Shown here in pieces: positions 15,883-24,011 of a stretch of 64,000 nt of DNA (position 1 is its first letter; every line of letters starts with the position of its first letter). The notes under the pieces were generated by a model. That model made no database searches and had not been told where the DNA came from. It saw nothing but the letters and a program-made list of their open reading frames with translations. A program made the position numbers and the translations under genes. The DNA is from Novosphingobium panipatense (GTDB lineage: Bacteria; Pseudomonadota; Alphaproteobacteria; Sphingomonadales; Sphingomonadaceae), in the NCBI RefSeq assembly GCF_002149965.1, contig NZ_MSQB01000024.1:27450-91449 (forward strand), read 5' to 3'.

Positions 15883-17106
15883 ATGCTATCGACCGCGAAC
15901 ACCCTGACCGAAGAGGCCCTGGGCCTCGCCGAGCGCATTGTCGCGCTGCGCCGCGCCATCCATGCCGAGCCGGAAATCGGCCTGCACAATCCCCGGACGC
16001 GCGACAAGATCCGCACGGCGCTGGCCCATCTCCCGCTCGAATGGCGCGAGGGGCCCTCGACCACCGGCCTTGTCGCCACGCTGAAGGGCGGCGCGGGGGC
16101 GGGCGGCTGCGTGCTGCTGCGCGGCGACACCGATGCCCTGCCCATGCCCGAAGAGACCGGGCTGGATTTCGCCTCGACCGTTCCCGGGCTGATGCATGCC
16201 TGCGGCCATGATACCCATGTCGCCATGCTTGCGGGCGCGGCCGAGATCCTCGCGGCCCGGGCCGCGAGCCTGACCGGCGAGGTGCGCTTCATGTTCCAGC
16301 CGGGCGAGGAAGGCCACCACGGCGCGCGCTTCATGCTGGAAGACGGCCTGCTCGGCGGCGACGGCTTCGATCGCGCGCTGCCCGATGCCGCCTTCGCGCT
16401 GCACATCATGCCCAATGCGCCGCACGGCGTGATCGGCGGCCGGGCCGGGCCGCTGATGGCGACGGCGGACGAACTGCGGATCACCGTCACCGGCCGGGGC
16501 GGCCATGCCTCGATGCCGCACGATGCGGTGGACCCGGTGCCGGTCGCCTGCGAGGTGGTCTCGGCGATCCAGACGATGGTGGCGCGGCGTTTCAGCGTGT
16601 TCGATCCGGTCGTCGTGACGATCGCCAGGATCGAGGCGGGCAGCGCCCACAACGTCATCCCCGACAGTGCGAAGCTCACCGGCACCATGCGCACGCTTTC
16701 GGCGGAGAACCGGGCGCGTCTCAAGGACGAATTGCCGCGACTGGTCGCCGGGATTGCCGGGGCTCACGGGCTGACCGGAGAAACGACGATTCTGGAAGGC
16801 TTCCCGGTGACGGTCTGCGATCCGCGCGCCGTCTCCTTCGGCGAGAGCGTGGCGCAGGGTCTGTTCGGTGAGCAGGCATTCCGCCGCTTGCCCGATCCGA
16901 TCATGGGTGCCGAGGATTTCGCCTATGTGCTGGAAAAGGTGCCGGGCGCCATGTTCTTCCTGGGCGTCGCACCGGAAGGGGCGGACTGGAAGCACTGCTG
17001 CGGCATCCACTCCACCCGGATGATGGTGGACGAAAGCGCCCTACCGCGCGGCGCCGCCTTCCTGGCGGGGCTGGCGCAGGACTGGCTGGCCCAAAGCTTC
17101 CGATAA
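15883..17106 (+). CDS. M20 family amidohydrolase (hippurate hydrolase / N-acyl-amino-acid type)
   Basis: A 407-residue zinc-dependent amidohydrolase. Metal ligands and catalytic groups appear in the order expected of the M20D group: HACGHDTHVAM (Cys and His), FQPGEEGHHGA (catalytic Glu-Glu), FALHIMP (His), the lid domain from about residue 195 (TVTGRGGHAS), and near the end MGAEDFAY and CGIHSTR. Such enzymes split N-acyl amino acids or related amides in the cytoplasm. The ATG at 15883 has GGAGGGG about 13 bases upstream. It is followed 71 bases later by the 5-oxoprolinase gene on the same strand, which suggests a joint role in using N-blocked or cyclic amino acids. Confidence 0.9.
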   Translation: MLSTANTLTEEALGLAERIVALRRAIHAEPEIGLHNPRTRDKIRTALAHLPLEWREGPSTTGLVATLKGGAGAGGCVLLRGDTDALPMPEETGLDFASTVPGLMHACGHDTHVAMLAGAAEILAARAASLTGEVRFMFQPGEEGHHGARFMLEDGLLGGDGFDRALPDAAFALHIMPNAPHGVIGGRAGPLMATADELRITVTGRGGHASMPHDAVDPVPVACEVVSAIQTMVARRFSVFDPVVVTIARIEAGSAHNVIPDSAKLTGTMRTLSAENRARLKDELPRLVAGIAGAHGLTGETTILEGFPVTVCDPRAVSFGESVAQGLFGEQAFRRLPDPIMGAEDFAYVLEKVPGAMFFLGVAPEGADWKHCCGIHSTRMMVDESALPRGAAFLAGLAQDWLAQSFR

Positions 17107-17177
17107 CGCGCTTCTCATAAAAGAGTTTTCCCTTTCCGCCTTCCCTCGCGGCCAAGGTGCCGTCATGAAGCGGGGCC

Positions 17178-20100
17178 ATGAACAAGTGGCAATTCTGGGT
17201 CGATCGTGGCGGAACCTTCACCGACGTCGTGGCGCGCGCGCCCGATGGCGGGTTCAGGCGGCTGAAGCTGCTCTCCGAAGACCCCGGCCGCTATGACGAT
17301 GCCGCCGTCGAAGCGATGCGGCGGCTGACCGGCACGGCGGAGGGAGACCTTCCCGAAGCCGAACTGCGCCTGGGCACCACCGTCGCCACCAATGCCCTGC
17401 TCGAAGGCAAGGGCGAGCCGGTGCTGCTGGCGATCACGCGCGGCTTCGGTGATGCGCTGAAGATCGGCACGCAGGAACGGCCCGACATTTTCGCGCGCCA
17501 CATCGTCCTGCCCGACCCGCTCAATTCCGCCGTGCTGGAAATCGACGAGCGTGTCGGCGCCGATGGCACGGTCCACCGTCCGCTCGATCTGGGCGCGGCG
17601 CGTGCGGGCCTGCAACGCCACTTCGATGCGGGTCTGCGCGCCGTGGCCGTAGTGCTGATGCACGGCTATCGCCACAAGGCGCACGAGGCGGCGCTGGCCG
17701 ATCTCGCGCGGGAGATCGGCTTTACGCAAGTCTCGGTGAGTCATGAGGTCGCTCCGCTGATCAAGCTGATCGCACGCGGCGATACCACGGTGGTAGACGC
17801 GAACCTCTCGCCGGTGCTGGCCCGCTATGTCGCCGGGCTGGAGGCGGGGCTGGGGCCCAAGGTCTCCGCGCTCTACATGCAGTCGAGCGGCGGGCTCACC
17901 ACGGGCGACGCTTTTGCAGGCAAGGACGCGATCCTGTCCGGTCCGGCGGGCGGCATCGTCGGCATGGCGGCCATCGCCAAAGAGGCCGGGTTCGACCACG
18001 TGCTGGGCTTCGACATGGGCGGCACTTCCACCGACGTGTCGCACTATGCTGGGGCCTACGAGCGCGACAGCGAGACGCGCGTGGCTGGCGCCCGCGTGCG
18101 CGTACCGATGATGCGGATCGAGACGGTGGCAGCGGGCGGCGGATCGATCTGCCGCTTCGACGGTGCGCGCTTCCTCGTTGGGCCGGAGAGTGCCGGCGCG
18201 GTGCCCGGCCCGGCCTGCTACCGGCGTGGCGGCCCGCTGGCAGTGACCGACTGCAACCTGCTGCTCGGCAAGCTGCGGCCCGAACATTTCCCGCATGTCT
18301 TCGGCCCCGAAGGCAACGAACCGCTCGATCTTGCGGCGGCCGAAGCGCGGATGGACGAAGTCCTGGCCGAAGTCCGCGCCGCTACGGGGCGTGAACTGAC
18401 GCGCGAGCAGGCGGCGGAAGGCTTCCTGGAAATCGCCGTCGCCAACATGGCCAATGCAATCAAGACCGTCTCGCTGCGGCGCGGCCACGACATGACCCGC
18501 GCGGCGCTGGTGACGTTCGGCGGCGCGGGCGGCCAGCACGCCTGCAAGGTGGCCGATGCGCTGGGCGTGACCAGTGTGCTCTGCCACCCGCTCGCCTCGG
18601 TGCTCTCGGCCTATGGCATGGGCCTCGCGGATCGGCGGATGCTGCGCCAGCAGACCTTGTCGCTGCCGCTGGAAAGTGACGCGATGACGTCACTCGACGC
18701 TGCGGTTGCGGTTCTTGGCGATGAGGCAAGGGCGGCGCTGGCTGCACAGGGCATCGCCCCGGAGGAAATCGCCATCGACGCGGCGCTGGCCGTGCGGCCC
18801 AAGGGCAGCGACAATGCCATCGAAGTGCCGGTCGGCTCGCTCGATGCCGTGCGCGAGGCCTTCAGCGAGGGCTGGCATCAGCGCTTCGGCTTCGGCGCGG
18901 GCGAGCAGCTTATCGGCGAAACACTGCGGGTGGAAGCGGTCCATGCCGGTCATTCCGGCGGCGGCGCGACGCTGGTTCTGCCCGCCGAATCCTCGCCTGC
19001 GGCCGAGCAAGTCGATCTCTGGACGCAGGGCGCACACCACTGCGTGCCGCTCTACCTGCGCGAGGGTTTGGCCGAGGGCTTCGAGGCCGATGGCCCGCTG
19101 CTGGTGGTGGACGACGTCTCCACCACCGTCGTCGAGCCCGGCTGGCGCGTGCGTGTCGATCATGTCGGCAACCTGATTCTCACCCGTGATGCGCCGCAGC
19201 AGGTGCAGGCCGATCTCTCGACCGAATGCGATCCGGTGCGCCTCGAAATCATGGGCGCGCTGTTCATGGCGATTGCCGAGGAAATGGGCGCGGCGCTCCA
19301 GCATTCGGCCAGTTCGGTGAACATCCGCGAGCGGCTGGACTTCTCCTGCGCGCTGTTCGACCGCGAGGGCAATCTCGTGGCCAATGCGCCGCACATGCCG
19401 GTGCATCTGGGCTCCATGGGGGAGAGCGTGCGCACGATCCTCCAGCGGCGCGGGGATGCGAAGGATGGACGCGGCATCCTTCCCGGCGACGCCTATGTCC
19501 TCAATGCGCCTTACGATGGCGGCACCCATCTGCCCGACATTACCGTGGTCATGCCCGTCTTTATCGAGGGCGAGACGGTTCCGGCGTGGTTCGTCGCCGC
19601 GCGCGGGCACCATGCCGATATCGGCGGGATCAGCCCCGGCTCGATGCCGCCGGGCTCGCGTTCGCTGGACGAAGAGGGCGTGTTGATCGACAACGTGCTG
19701 CTGGTCGATCGCGGGACGCTACAGGAAGCCCCGCTGCGCGAACTGCTCGCCTCCGGTCCCCACCCCTCGCGCGCCATCGAGCAGAACCTTGCCGACTTGC
19801 GCGCCCAGCTCGCCGCCTGCCAGCGCGGCGCCTCCGAACTGCGCCGCGTTGCGCGCGAGCAGGGACGCGAGGTGGTGGACGCCTATATGGCACACGCGCA
19901 GGCCCATGCCGAACAGGCCGTCCGCGCGCTGATCGAGCGGCTTCAAGAGGGCCATTTCCGGGTGCCGATGGACAACGGCGCCGAGATCGCGGTCTCCGTC
20001 ACCATCGACCGCACCGCGGGCGGGGCGACCATCGACTTCGCCGGCACCAGCGCCCAGCTTCCCGACAATTTCAACGCCCCGCTGCCGGTCGTGCGCGCGG

Positions 20101-20780
20101 CGGTGCTCTATGTCGTGCGCACGCTGATCGATGATGCGGTGCCGATGAACGAGGGCTGCCTGCGGCCGATCACCTTGCGGGTGCCGGAAGGCTCGATGCT
20201 CTATCCCAAGGCCCCGGCCGCCGTCGTCGCGGGCAATGTCGAGACGAGTCAGGCGATCACCGACGCGCTGTTCGGCGCGCTCGGCGCGATGGCCGCCTCG
20301 CAGGGGACGATGAACAACTTCACTTTCGGCAATGCCCGCTATCAATATTATGAGACGATCTCGGGCGGTTCGGGCGCGGGGCCGGATTTCGACGGCACGC
20401 CGGTGGTGCAGACCCACATGACCAACAGCCGCCTCACCGATCCTGAAGTGCTGGAAACGGGCTATCCGGTGCTGCTGGAGGAATTCTCGATCCGGCGCGG
20501 CTCGGGCGGTGAGGGCGCACACAAGGGCGGCGACGGCGCCACCCGGCGCGTGCGGTTTCTGGAGCCGATGCAGGCGGGCATCCTCTCGCAGCGGCGCAGG
20601 ACTTCGCCTTTCGGTCTCTCGGGCGGCGCGGACGGCGAGCCGGGGCGCAACCGGATCGAGCGCGCCAATGGCTCGGTCGAGGAACTGGGCGCGACGGCGA
20701 CGGCGCAGTTGGAGACGGGGGATGTGTTTGTGATCGAGACACCCGGAGGCGGCGGATTCGGGCAAGAAGGGAAAGGGTAA
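17178..20780 (+). CDS. oplA: 5-oxoprolinase / hydantoinase, fused HyuA-HyuB type
   Basis: Opens 5-oxo-L-proline to L-glutamate with ATP (or a related lactam or hydantoin). The 1200-residue single chain joins both halves as in eukaryotic-type OPLAH. The N-terminal HyuA part begins WQFWVDRGGTFTDVVA (actin-like phosphate loop 1), then TVATNALLEGKG and LGFDMGGTSTDVS (phosphate loop 2). The HyuB part starts near residue 690 (CDPVRLEIMGALFMAI) with PHMPVHLGSMGESV, DAYVLNAPYDGGTHLPDIT and a C-terminal GGGGFG. Glutathione-derived pyroglutamate is the usual substrate. Several family members act on other five-membered lactams, so the exact substrate is not certain. Confidence 0.93.
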   Translation: MNKWQFWVDRGGTFTDVVARAPDGGFRRLKLLSEDPGRYDDAAVEAMRRLTGTAEGDLPEAELRLGTTVATNALLEGKGEPVLLAITRGFGDALKIGTQERPDIFARHIVLPDPLNSAVLEIDERVGADGTVHRPLDLGAARAGLQRHFDAGLRAVAVVLMHGYRHKAHEAALADLAREIGFTQVSVSHEVAPLIKLIARGDTTVVDANLSPVLARYVAGLEAGLGPKVSALYMQSSGGLTTGDAFAGKDAILSGPAGGIVGMAAIAKEAGFDHVLGFDMGGTSTDVSHYAGAYERDSETRVAGARVRVPMMRIETVAAGGGSICRFDGARFLVGPESAGAVPGPACYRRGGPLAVTDCNLLLGKLRPEHFPHVFGPEGNEPLDLAAAEARMDEVLAEVRAATGRELTREQAAEGFLEIAVANMANAIKTVSLRRGHDMTRAALVTFGGAGGQHACKVADALGVTSVLCHPLASVLSAYGMGLADRRMLRQQTLSLPLESDAMTSLDAAVAVLGDEARAALAAQGIAPEEIAIDAALAVRPKGSDNAIEVPVGSLDAVREAFSEGWHQRFGFGAGEQLIGETLRVEAVHAGHSGGGATLVLPAESSPAAEQVDLWTQGAHHCVPLYLREGLAEGFEADGPLLVVDDVSTTVVEPGWRVRVDHVGNLILTRDAPQQVQADLSTECDPVRLEIMGALFMAIAEEMGAALQHSASSVNIRERLDFSCALFDREGNLVANAPHMPVHLGSMGESVRTILQRRGDAKDGRGILPGDAYVLNAPYDGGTHLPDITVVMPVFIEGETVPAWFVAARGHHADIGGISPGSMPPGSRSLDEEGVLIDNVLLVDRGTLQEAPLRELLASGPHPSRAIEQNLADLRAQLAACQRGASELRRVAREQGREVVDAYMAHAQAHAEQAVRALIERLQEGHFRVPMDNGAEIAVSVTIDRTAGGATIDFAGTSAQLPDNFNAPLPVVRAAVLYVVRTLIDDAVPMNEGCLRPITLRVPEGSMLYPKAPAAVVAGNVETSQAITDALFGALGAMAASQGTMNNFTFGNARYQYYETISGGSGAGPDFDGTPVVQTHMTNSRLTDPEVLETGYPVLLEEFSIRRGSGGEGAHKGGDGATRRVRFLEPMQAGILSQRRRTSPFGLSGGADGEPGRNRIERANGSVEELGATATAQLETGDVFVIETPGGGGFGQEGKG

Positions 20781-20847
20781 AAGCAGGGGATCCCTTCGGC
20801 GAACCGCACTACAGATAGGCGGGGCGCGACGAGGACATTATGCGGGT

Positions 20848-20866
20848 CTGGGGGATCATCCCCCAG
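20848..20866. terminator. Perfect GC-rich palindrome between convergent genes
   Basis: CTGGGGGAT (20848-20856), one central C, then ATCCCCCAG (20858-20866). The position between the 3' end of the 5-oxoprolinase gene and the convergent GNAT gene suggests a shared terminator, but there is no clear T run on either side. Confidence 0.45.
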
Positions 20867-20874
20867 AATTCTCA

Positions 20875-20904
20875 TCCTTATCCTTATCCGTATCCTTATC
20901 CTTC
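20875..20904. repeat. Hexanucleotide tandem repeat (TCCTTA)5
   Basis: Five head-to-tail six-base units: TCCTTA, TCCTTA, TCCGTA, TCCTTA and TCCTTC. The array touches the stop codon of the minus-strand GNAT gene (20906-20908). It is the only clear short tandem array noticed in the window. Because it lies beyond the stop it does not alter the protein. Confidence 0.8.
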
Positions 20905-20905
20905 T

Positions 20906-21196
20906 TCACGCCTTCACATCCGCCCACTCGGGATGCCGCCTGAACGCGGCTTCGACGTAGCTGCACAGCGGGCCGATCCTGAAGTGGTTCTCCCGCGCAT
21001 CGGCCACCATGGCCTCGACCAGCCGCGCGGCCACGCCGCGTCCGCCGATCGCGGGCGGCACCAGGGTATGTTCGGCATAGCGCACGCCGCCGCGCTCCGC
21101 CCAGGTCAGGCGGCCGGTGGCATCGCTGTCCGCGACATGGGCGACGTATTCGCCGGAATTTCCGTTTTCGTGGGCAGTGATCGTCACGCCGACCAT
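20906..21196 (-). CDS. Small GNAT-fold N-acetyltransferase (YjdJ/COG2388 type)
   Basis: A 96-residue minimal GNAT-like protein. It has the strand YVAHVADSDATGRLTWAERG, then RYAEHTLVPPAIGGRGVAARLVEAMVADAR, where 'GGRGVAARL' is the acetyl-CoA pyrophosphate-binding loop and helix, and a closing CSYVEAAFRRHPEWADV that matches the C-terminus of the COG2388 group (the human GNATD/YjdJ type). The acetyl acceptor is unknown. It converges on the 5-oxoprolinase gene and is divergent from the threonine aldolase gene. The overall length is normal for this short subfamily. Confidence 0.85.
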   Translation of the reverse strand: MVGVTITAHENGNSGEYVAHVADSDATGRLTWAERGGVRYAEHTLVPPAIGGRGVAARLVEAMVADARENHFRIGPLCSYVEAAFRRHPEWADVKA

Positions 21197-21244
21197 AAGG
21201 GGGCTCCTGTCTGCTTGACGGCAAGTGCGTCCGCTTTAGGGCAT

Positions 21245-22246
21245 ATGGCCATGAAGTTCCTTTCCGACAACGCCGCACGGGTCCACCCGAAGGTCTGGGA
21301 TGCCATGAAGGCTGCCGACGAGCCCGATTCGCCTTACGATGGCGACGGTCTCAGCAAGGCGCTGGATGCGCGCTTTTCCGCGCTGTTCGGGCGCGACTGC
21401 GCGGCGCTCTGGGTGGCGACGGGCACGGCGGCGAACTGCCTGGCGCTTTCGGCCATGGTCGAGCCGCACGGCGCGGTGATCTGCCACCGCGAGGCGCATA
21501 TCGAGATGGATGAGGGCGGCGCGCCGGGGTTCTATCTTCACGGCGCCAAGCTGCTGCTGGCCGATGGCGAGAGCGCGAAGATCACGCCCGATGCGATTGC
21601 CCGCGTGATCGACCCGATCCGTGACGGCGTACATCAGGTCCAGCCGCATGCCATCTCTATCACGCAGGCGAGCGAATATGGCTGCGTCTATCGGCCCGAG
21701 GAACTGGCCGCGCTTTCGGCCTTTGCGAAAGCCAAGCGGCTCGGTCTGCATATGGACGGTGCGCGCTTCGGCAATGCGGTGGCGTTTCTCGGCGGCAGTG
21801 CGGCGGATGCGGCGCTGGGCGTCGATGCCCTGAGCTTCGGCATGGTCAAGAACGGGGCGATGAGCGCCGAGGCGATCGTCTTCTTCGATCCCGCCAAGGC
21901 CGACAAGGTTCGTTTCCGCCGCAAGCGGGCGGGGCACCTGCAATCGAAGGGGCGCTATCTTTCCGCGCAGATCCTGGCGATGCTGGAGGACGATCTCTGG
22001 CTGGCCAACGCGCGATCCGCCAATGCCGCCGCTGCCGAAATCGCGGCCTCTGCGGCAGATCGCCTGCTGCACCCGGTCGAGGCCAACGAGATTTTCCTCT
22101 CTACCACTCCCGCCGAACGGGCTGCGCTGCGGGCGCAAGGCTTCGAATTCTACGACTGGGGCGACGATGCCGCGCGCCTCGTCACCGCGTGGGATTCGCG
22201 GGAGGATCACGTTTCGGCGCTTGCCCGCGCGATCGCGGCGCTGTGA
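21245..22246 (+). CDS. ltaE: Low-specificity L-threonine aldolase-type PLP enzyme
   Basis: A 333-residue fold-type I PLP enzyme that cleaves L-threonine, L-allo-threonine or beta-hydroxy amino acids to glycine and an aldehyde. It starts MAMKFLSDNAARVHPKVWDAM (substrate loop), continues with WVATGTAANCLAL (cofactor phosphate site), IEMDEGGAP, LHMDGARFGNAVA (PLP-stacking/Asp region) and LSFGMVKNGAM, where the Lys is the expected Schiff-base residue. The ATG at 21245 was chosen; a second ATG at 21251 is also possible. The stop overlaps the GTG of the downstream transporter gene (GTGA), suggesting translational coupling and possibly export of a pathway amino acid. Confidence 0.88.
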   Translation: MAMKFLSDNAARVHPKVWDAMKAADEPDSPYDGDGLSKALDARFSALFGRDCAALWVATGTAANCLALSAMVEPHGAVICHREAHIEMDEGGAPGFYLHGAKLLLADGESAKITPDAIARVIDPIRDGVHQVQPHAISITQASEYGCVYRPEELAALSAFAKAKRLGLHMDGARFGNAVAFLGGSAADAALGVDALSFGMVKNGAMSAEAIVFFDPAKADKVRFRRKRAGHLQSKGRYLSAQILAMLEDDLWLANARSANAAAAEIAASAADRLLHPVEANEIFLSTTPAERAALRAQGFEFYDWGDDAARLVTAWDSREDHVSALARAIAAL

Positions 22247-23163
22247 GCGCCTCGGCCGACGATACGCCGGGCTTCCTGACGCCGGCGGTCGCCCTGCCGT
22301 TCCTGCTGGTCGCGGTGATCTGGGGATCGACCTGGTTCGTCATCACCGGCCAGATCGGGGACGTACCCGCCAGCTGGTCCGTCGCCTGGCGATTCGTGCT
22401 GGCGACCCCGGCGATGTTCCTCGTGGCGGTGGCCATGAAGAAGAGCCTCCGGCTCGGCGCGGCCGGGCAGTGGCTGGCGCTGGCGGTAGGCGTGGCGCAG
22501 TTCTGCGGGAACTACAATTTCGTCTACCGCGCGGAAATGCACCTGACCTCGGGAATCGTGGCGGTGATGATCGGGCTGCTGCTCGTGCCCAATGCGGTGC
22601 TCGCGCGGATCCTGCTGAAGCAGCCGATTACCTGGCGCTTCGCCATCGGCAGCCTGATCGCGATAGCCGGTCTGGCGCTTCTGCTGCTGCATGAGGCGCA
22701 CGAGGCGCCGCTCGGCGGCAAAGTGCTGCTGGGCACGGTCTTCGCGCTGACCGCGATGATCTGCGCCTCGTTCTCCAACGTCATTCAGGCCAACGAGACC
22801 GGCAAGGCCCTGCCGATGGTGAGCCTGCTGTCCTGGGCCATGCTCTACGGCACCCTGGCAGACATTGCGCTCGCCTGGTTCCTCGACGGACCGCCGGTGA
22901 TTCCCCGCGATGGCGCCTATTGGCTGGGCACGGCCTATCTGGCGATTCTCGGGTCGGTGGTGACCTTTCCGCTCTATTACACGCTGATCCGCCAGCTCGG
23001 CGCGGGCAGGGCGGCCTATAACGGCGTGATGGTGATCATCATCGCCATGCTGATCTCCACCCTGTTCGAGGGCTATCGCTGGTCCGTGCTGGCGCTGGCA
23101 GGCGCGGCGCTGGCGACGGTCGGGCTGGTCGTGGCGCTGAGAGCGCGCAGTCCTTCGCGGTAG
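22243..23163 (+). CDS. EamA/DMT family transporter
   Basis: A 306-residue inner-membrane protein with about ten hydrophobic helices in two EamA repeats. The first repeat opens with PFLLVAVIWGSTWFVITGQ and the second with LGTVFALTAMICASFSNVI. This RhaT/YdcZ-like drug/metabolite family exports amino acids, purines or other metabolites. The start is a GTG at 22243 that overlaps the aldolase stop. The last 91 bases overlap the antiparallel 3' end of the epimerase gene. The specific substrate cannot be read from sequence; coupling with threonine aldolase makes an amino acid plausible. Confidence 0.88.
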   Translation: MSASADDTPGFLTPAVALPFLLVAVIWGSTWFVITGQIGDVPASWSVAWRFVLATPAMFLVAVAMKKSLRLGAAGQWLALAVGVAQFCGNYNFVYRAEMHLTSGIVAVMIGLLLVPNAVLARILLKQPITWRFAIGSLIAIAGLALLLLHEAHEAPLGGKVLLGTVFALTAMICASFSNVIQANETGKALPMVSLLSWAMLYGTLADIALAWFLDGPPVIPRDGAYWLGTAYLAILGSVVTFPLYYTLIRQLGAGRAAYNGVMVIIIAMLISTLFEGYRWSVLALAGAALATVGLVVALRARSPSR

Positions 23164-23933
23164 GTCGGGAAGCGCGGCCGCCAGCCGAGCACGCGCTTTG
23201 CCTTGCCGTTCGCCACGCGGCGGTTCTCGGCATAGAAACCGCGTGCCATCGGGGAAAGCTGCGCCTCGTCCATCGACTGGAGCGGCGGCAGCGGCAGTCC
23301 AAGCAGGCGGCAGGCCTCCTCGACGAGAACGTTCTGTCCGCAGGGCAGGTCGTCCGCCAGGTTGTAGGCGCCTGCCGGTCCGTCCAGCCCGGCGATCACG
23401 CCCGCGGCGATATCCTCCACATGAACGCGGCTGAACACCTGCTTAGGAAGGTCGATCCGGTGTGCGCGATGGTCCCGCACGCGGTCCAGCATGGAGCGGC
23501 CGGGGCCGTAGATGCCGGGCAGCCGATAGACCCTTGCCCCCAGCGCGAGCCATTCGCCGTCCGCTTCGGCCCGCGCGGCGCGGCGACCGGTGCCGACCGG
23601 CGCGCTTTCGTCCACCCACGCACCGCCGGTATCGCCATAGACCCCGGTGGAGGAGAGATAGGAGAGTGCGATGCCCTTCAGAGCATCTCCGTAGCTCTCC
23701 AGCACCGGGTCCAGCGGCTCGCCGCGGCCCTCGTTCCCGGGCGGGACCGAGGACAGGACATGATCGGCATCGGCCAGGGCAAGCCGCACATTGCCTTCGT
23801 CCTCGAAGGACAGGGTGCCTTCGCTGCCGGTGGACACCACTTCCCAGCCGCGCGCCATGGCCCGACCGGCAATCACCCGCGCGGTATAGCCCAGCCCGAA
23901 AATGAACAGGCGCTTCGGCGGGCAGGCGGGCAT
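23073..23933 (-). CDS. NAD(P)-dependent epimerase/dehydratase-like protein (extended SDR)
   Basis: A 286-residue atypical extended SDR of the YeeZ/WcaG-like group. The N-terminal Rossmann motif is RLFIFGLGYTARVIAGRA (GxGYxxxxIA rather than the usual GxxGxxG), followed by DHVLSSVPPGNEG and YLSSTGVYGDTGGAWVDE, in which the Tyr near SSTGVYG is the usual catalytic region. YRLPGIYGPGRS and RVHVEDIA are standard later blocks. It probably acts on a nucleotide-sugar or a related carbonyl. The last ~30 codons run antiparallel to the end of the DMT transporter gene, an unusually long tail overlap. It is divergent from pepN. Confidence 0.82.
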   Translation of the reverse strand: MPACPPKRLFIFGLGYTARVIAGRAMARGWEVVSTGSEGTLSFEDEGNVRLALADADHVLSSVPPGNEGRGEPLDPVLESYGDALKGIALSYLSSTGVYGDTGGAWVDESAPVGTGRRAARAEADGEWLALGARVYRLPGIYGPGRSMLDRVRDHRAHRIDLPKQVFSRVHVEDIAAGVIAGLDGPAGAYNLADDLPCGQNVLVEEACRLLGLPLPPLQSMDEAQLSPMARGFYAENRRVANGKAKRVLGWRPRFPTYREGLRALSATTSPTVASAAPASASTDQR

Positions 23934-24011
23934 GGAGCTTTCCTCTCGATTCGGCTGTGAATTCGTCGCGCCATGTCTGGCATTCGAGGCACAAGGCTCT
24001 AGTTTAGCAAC

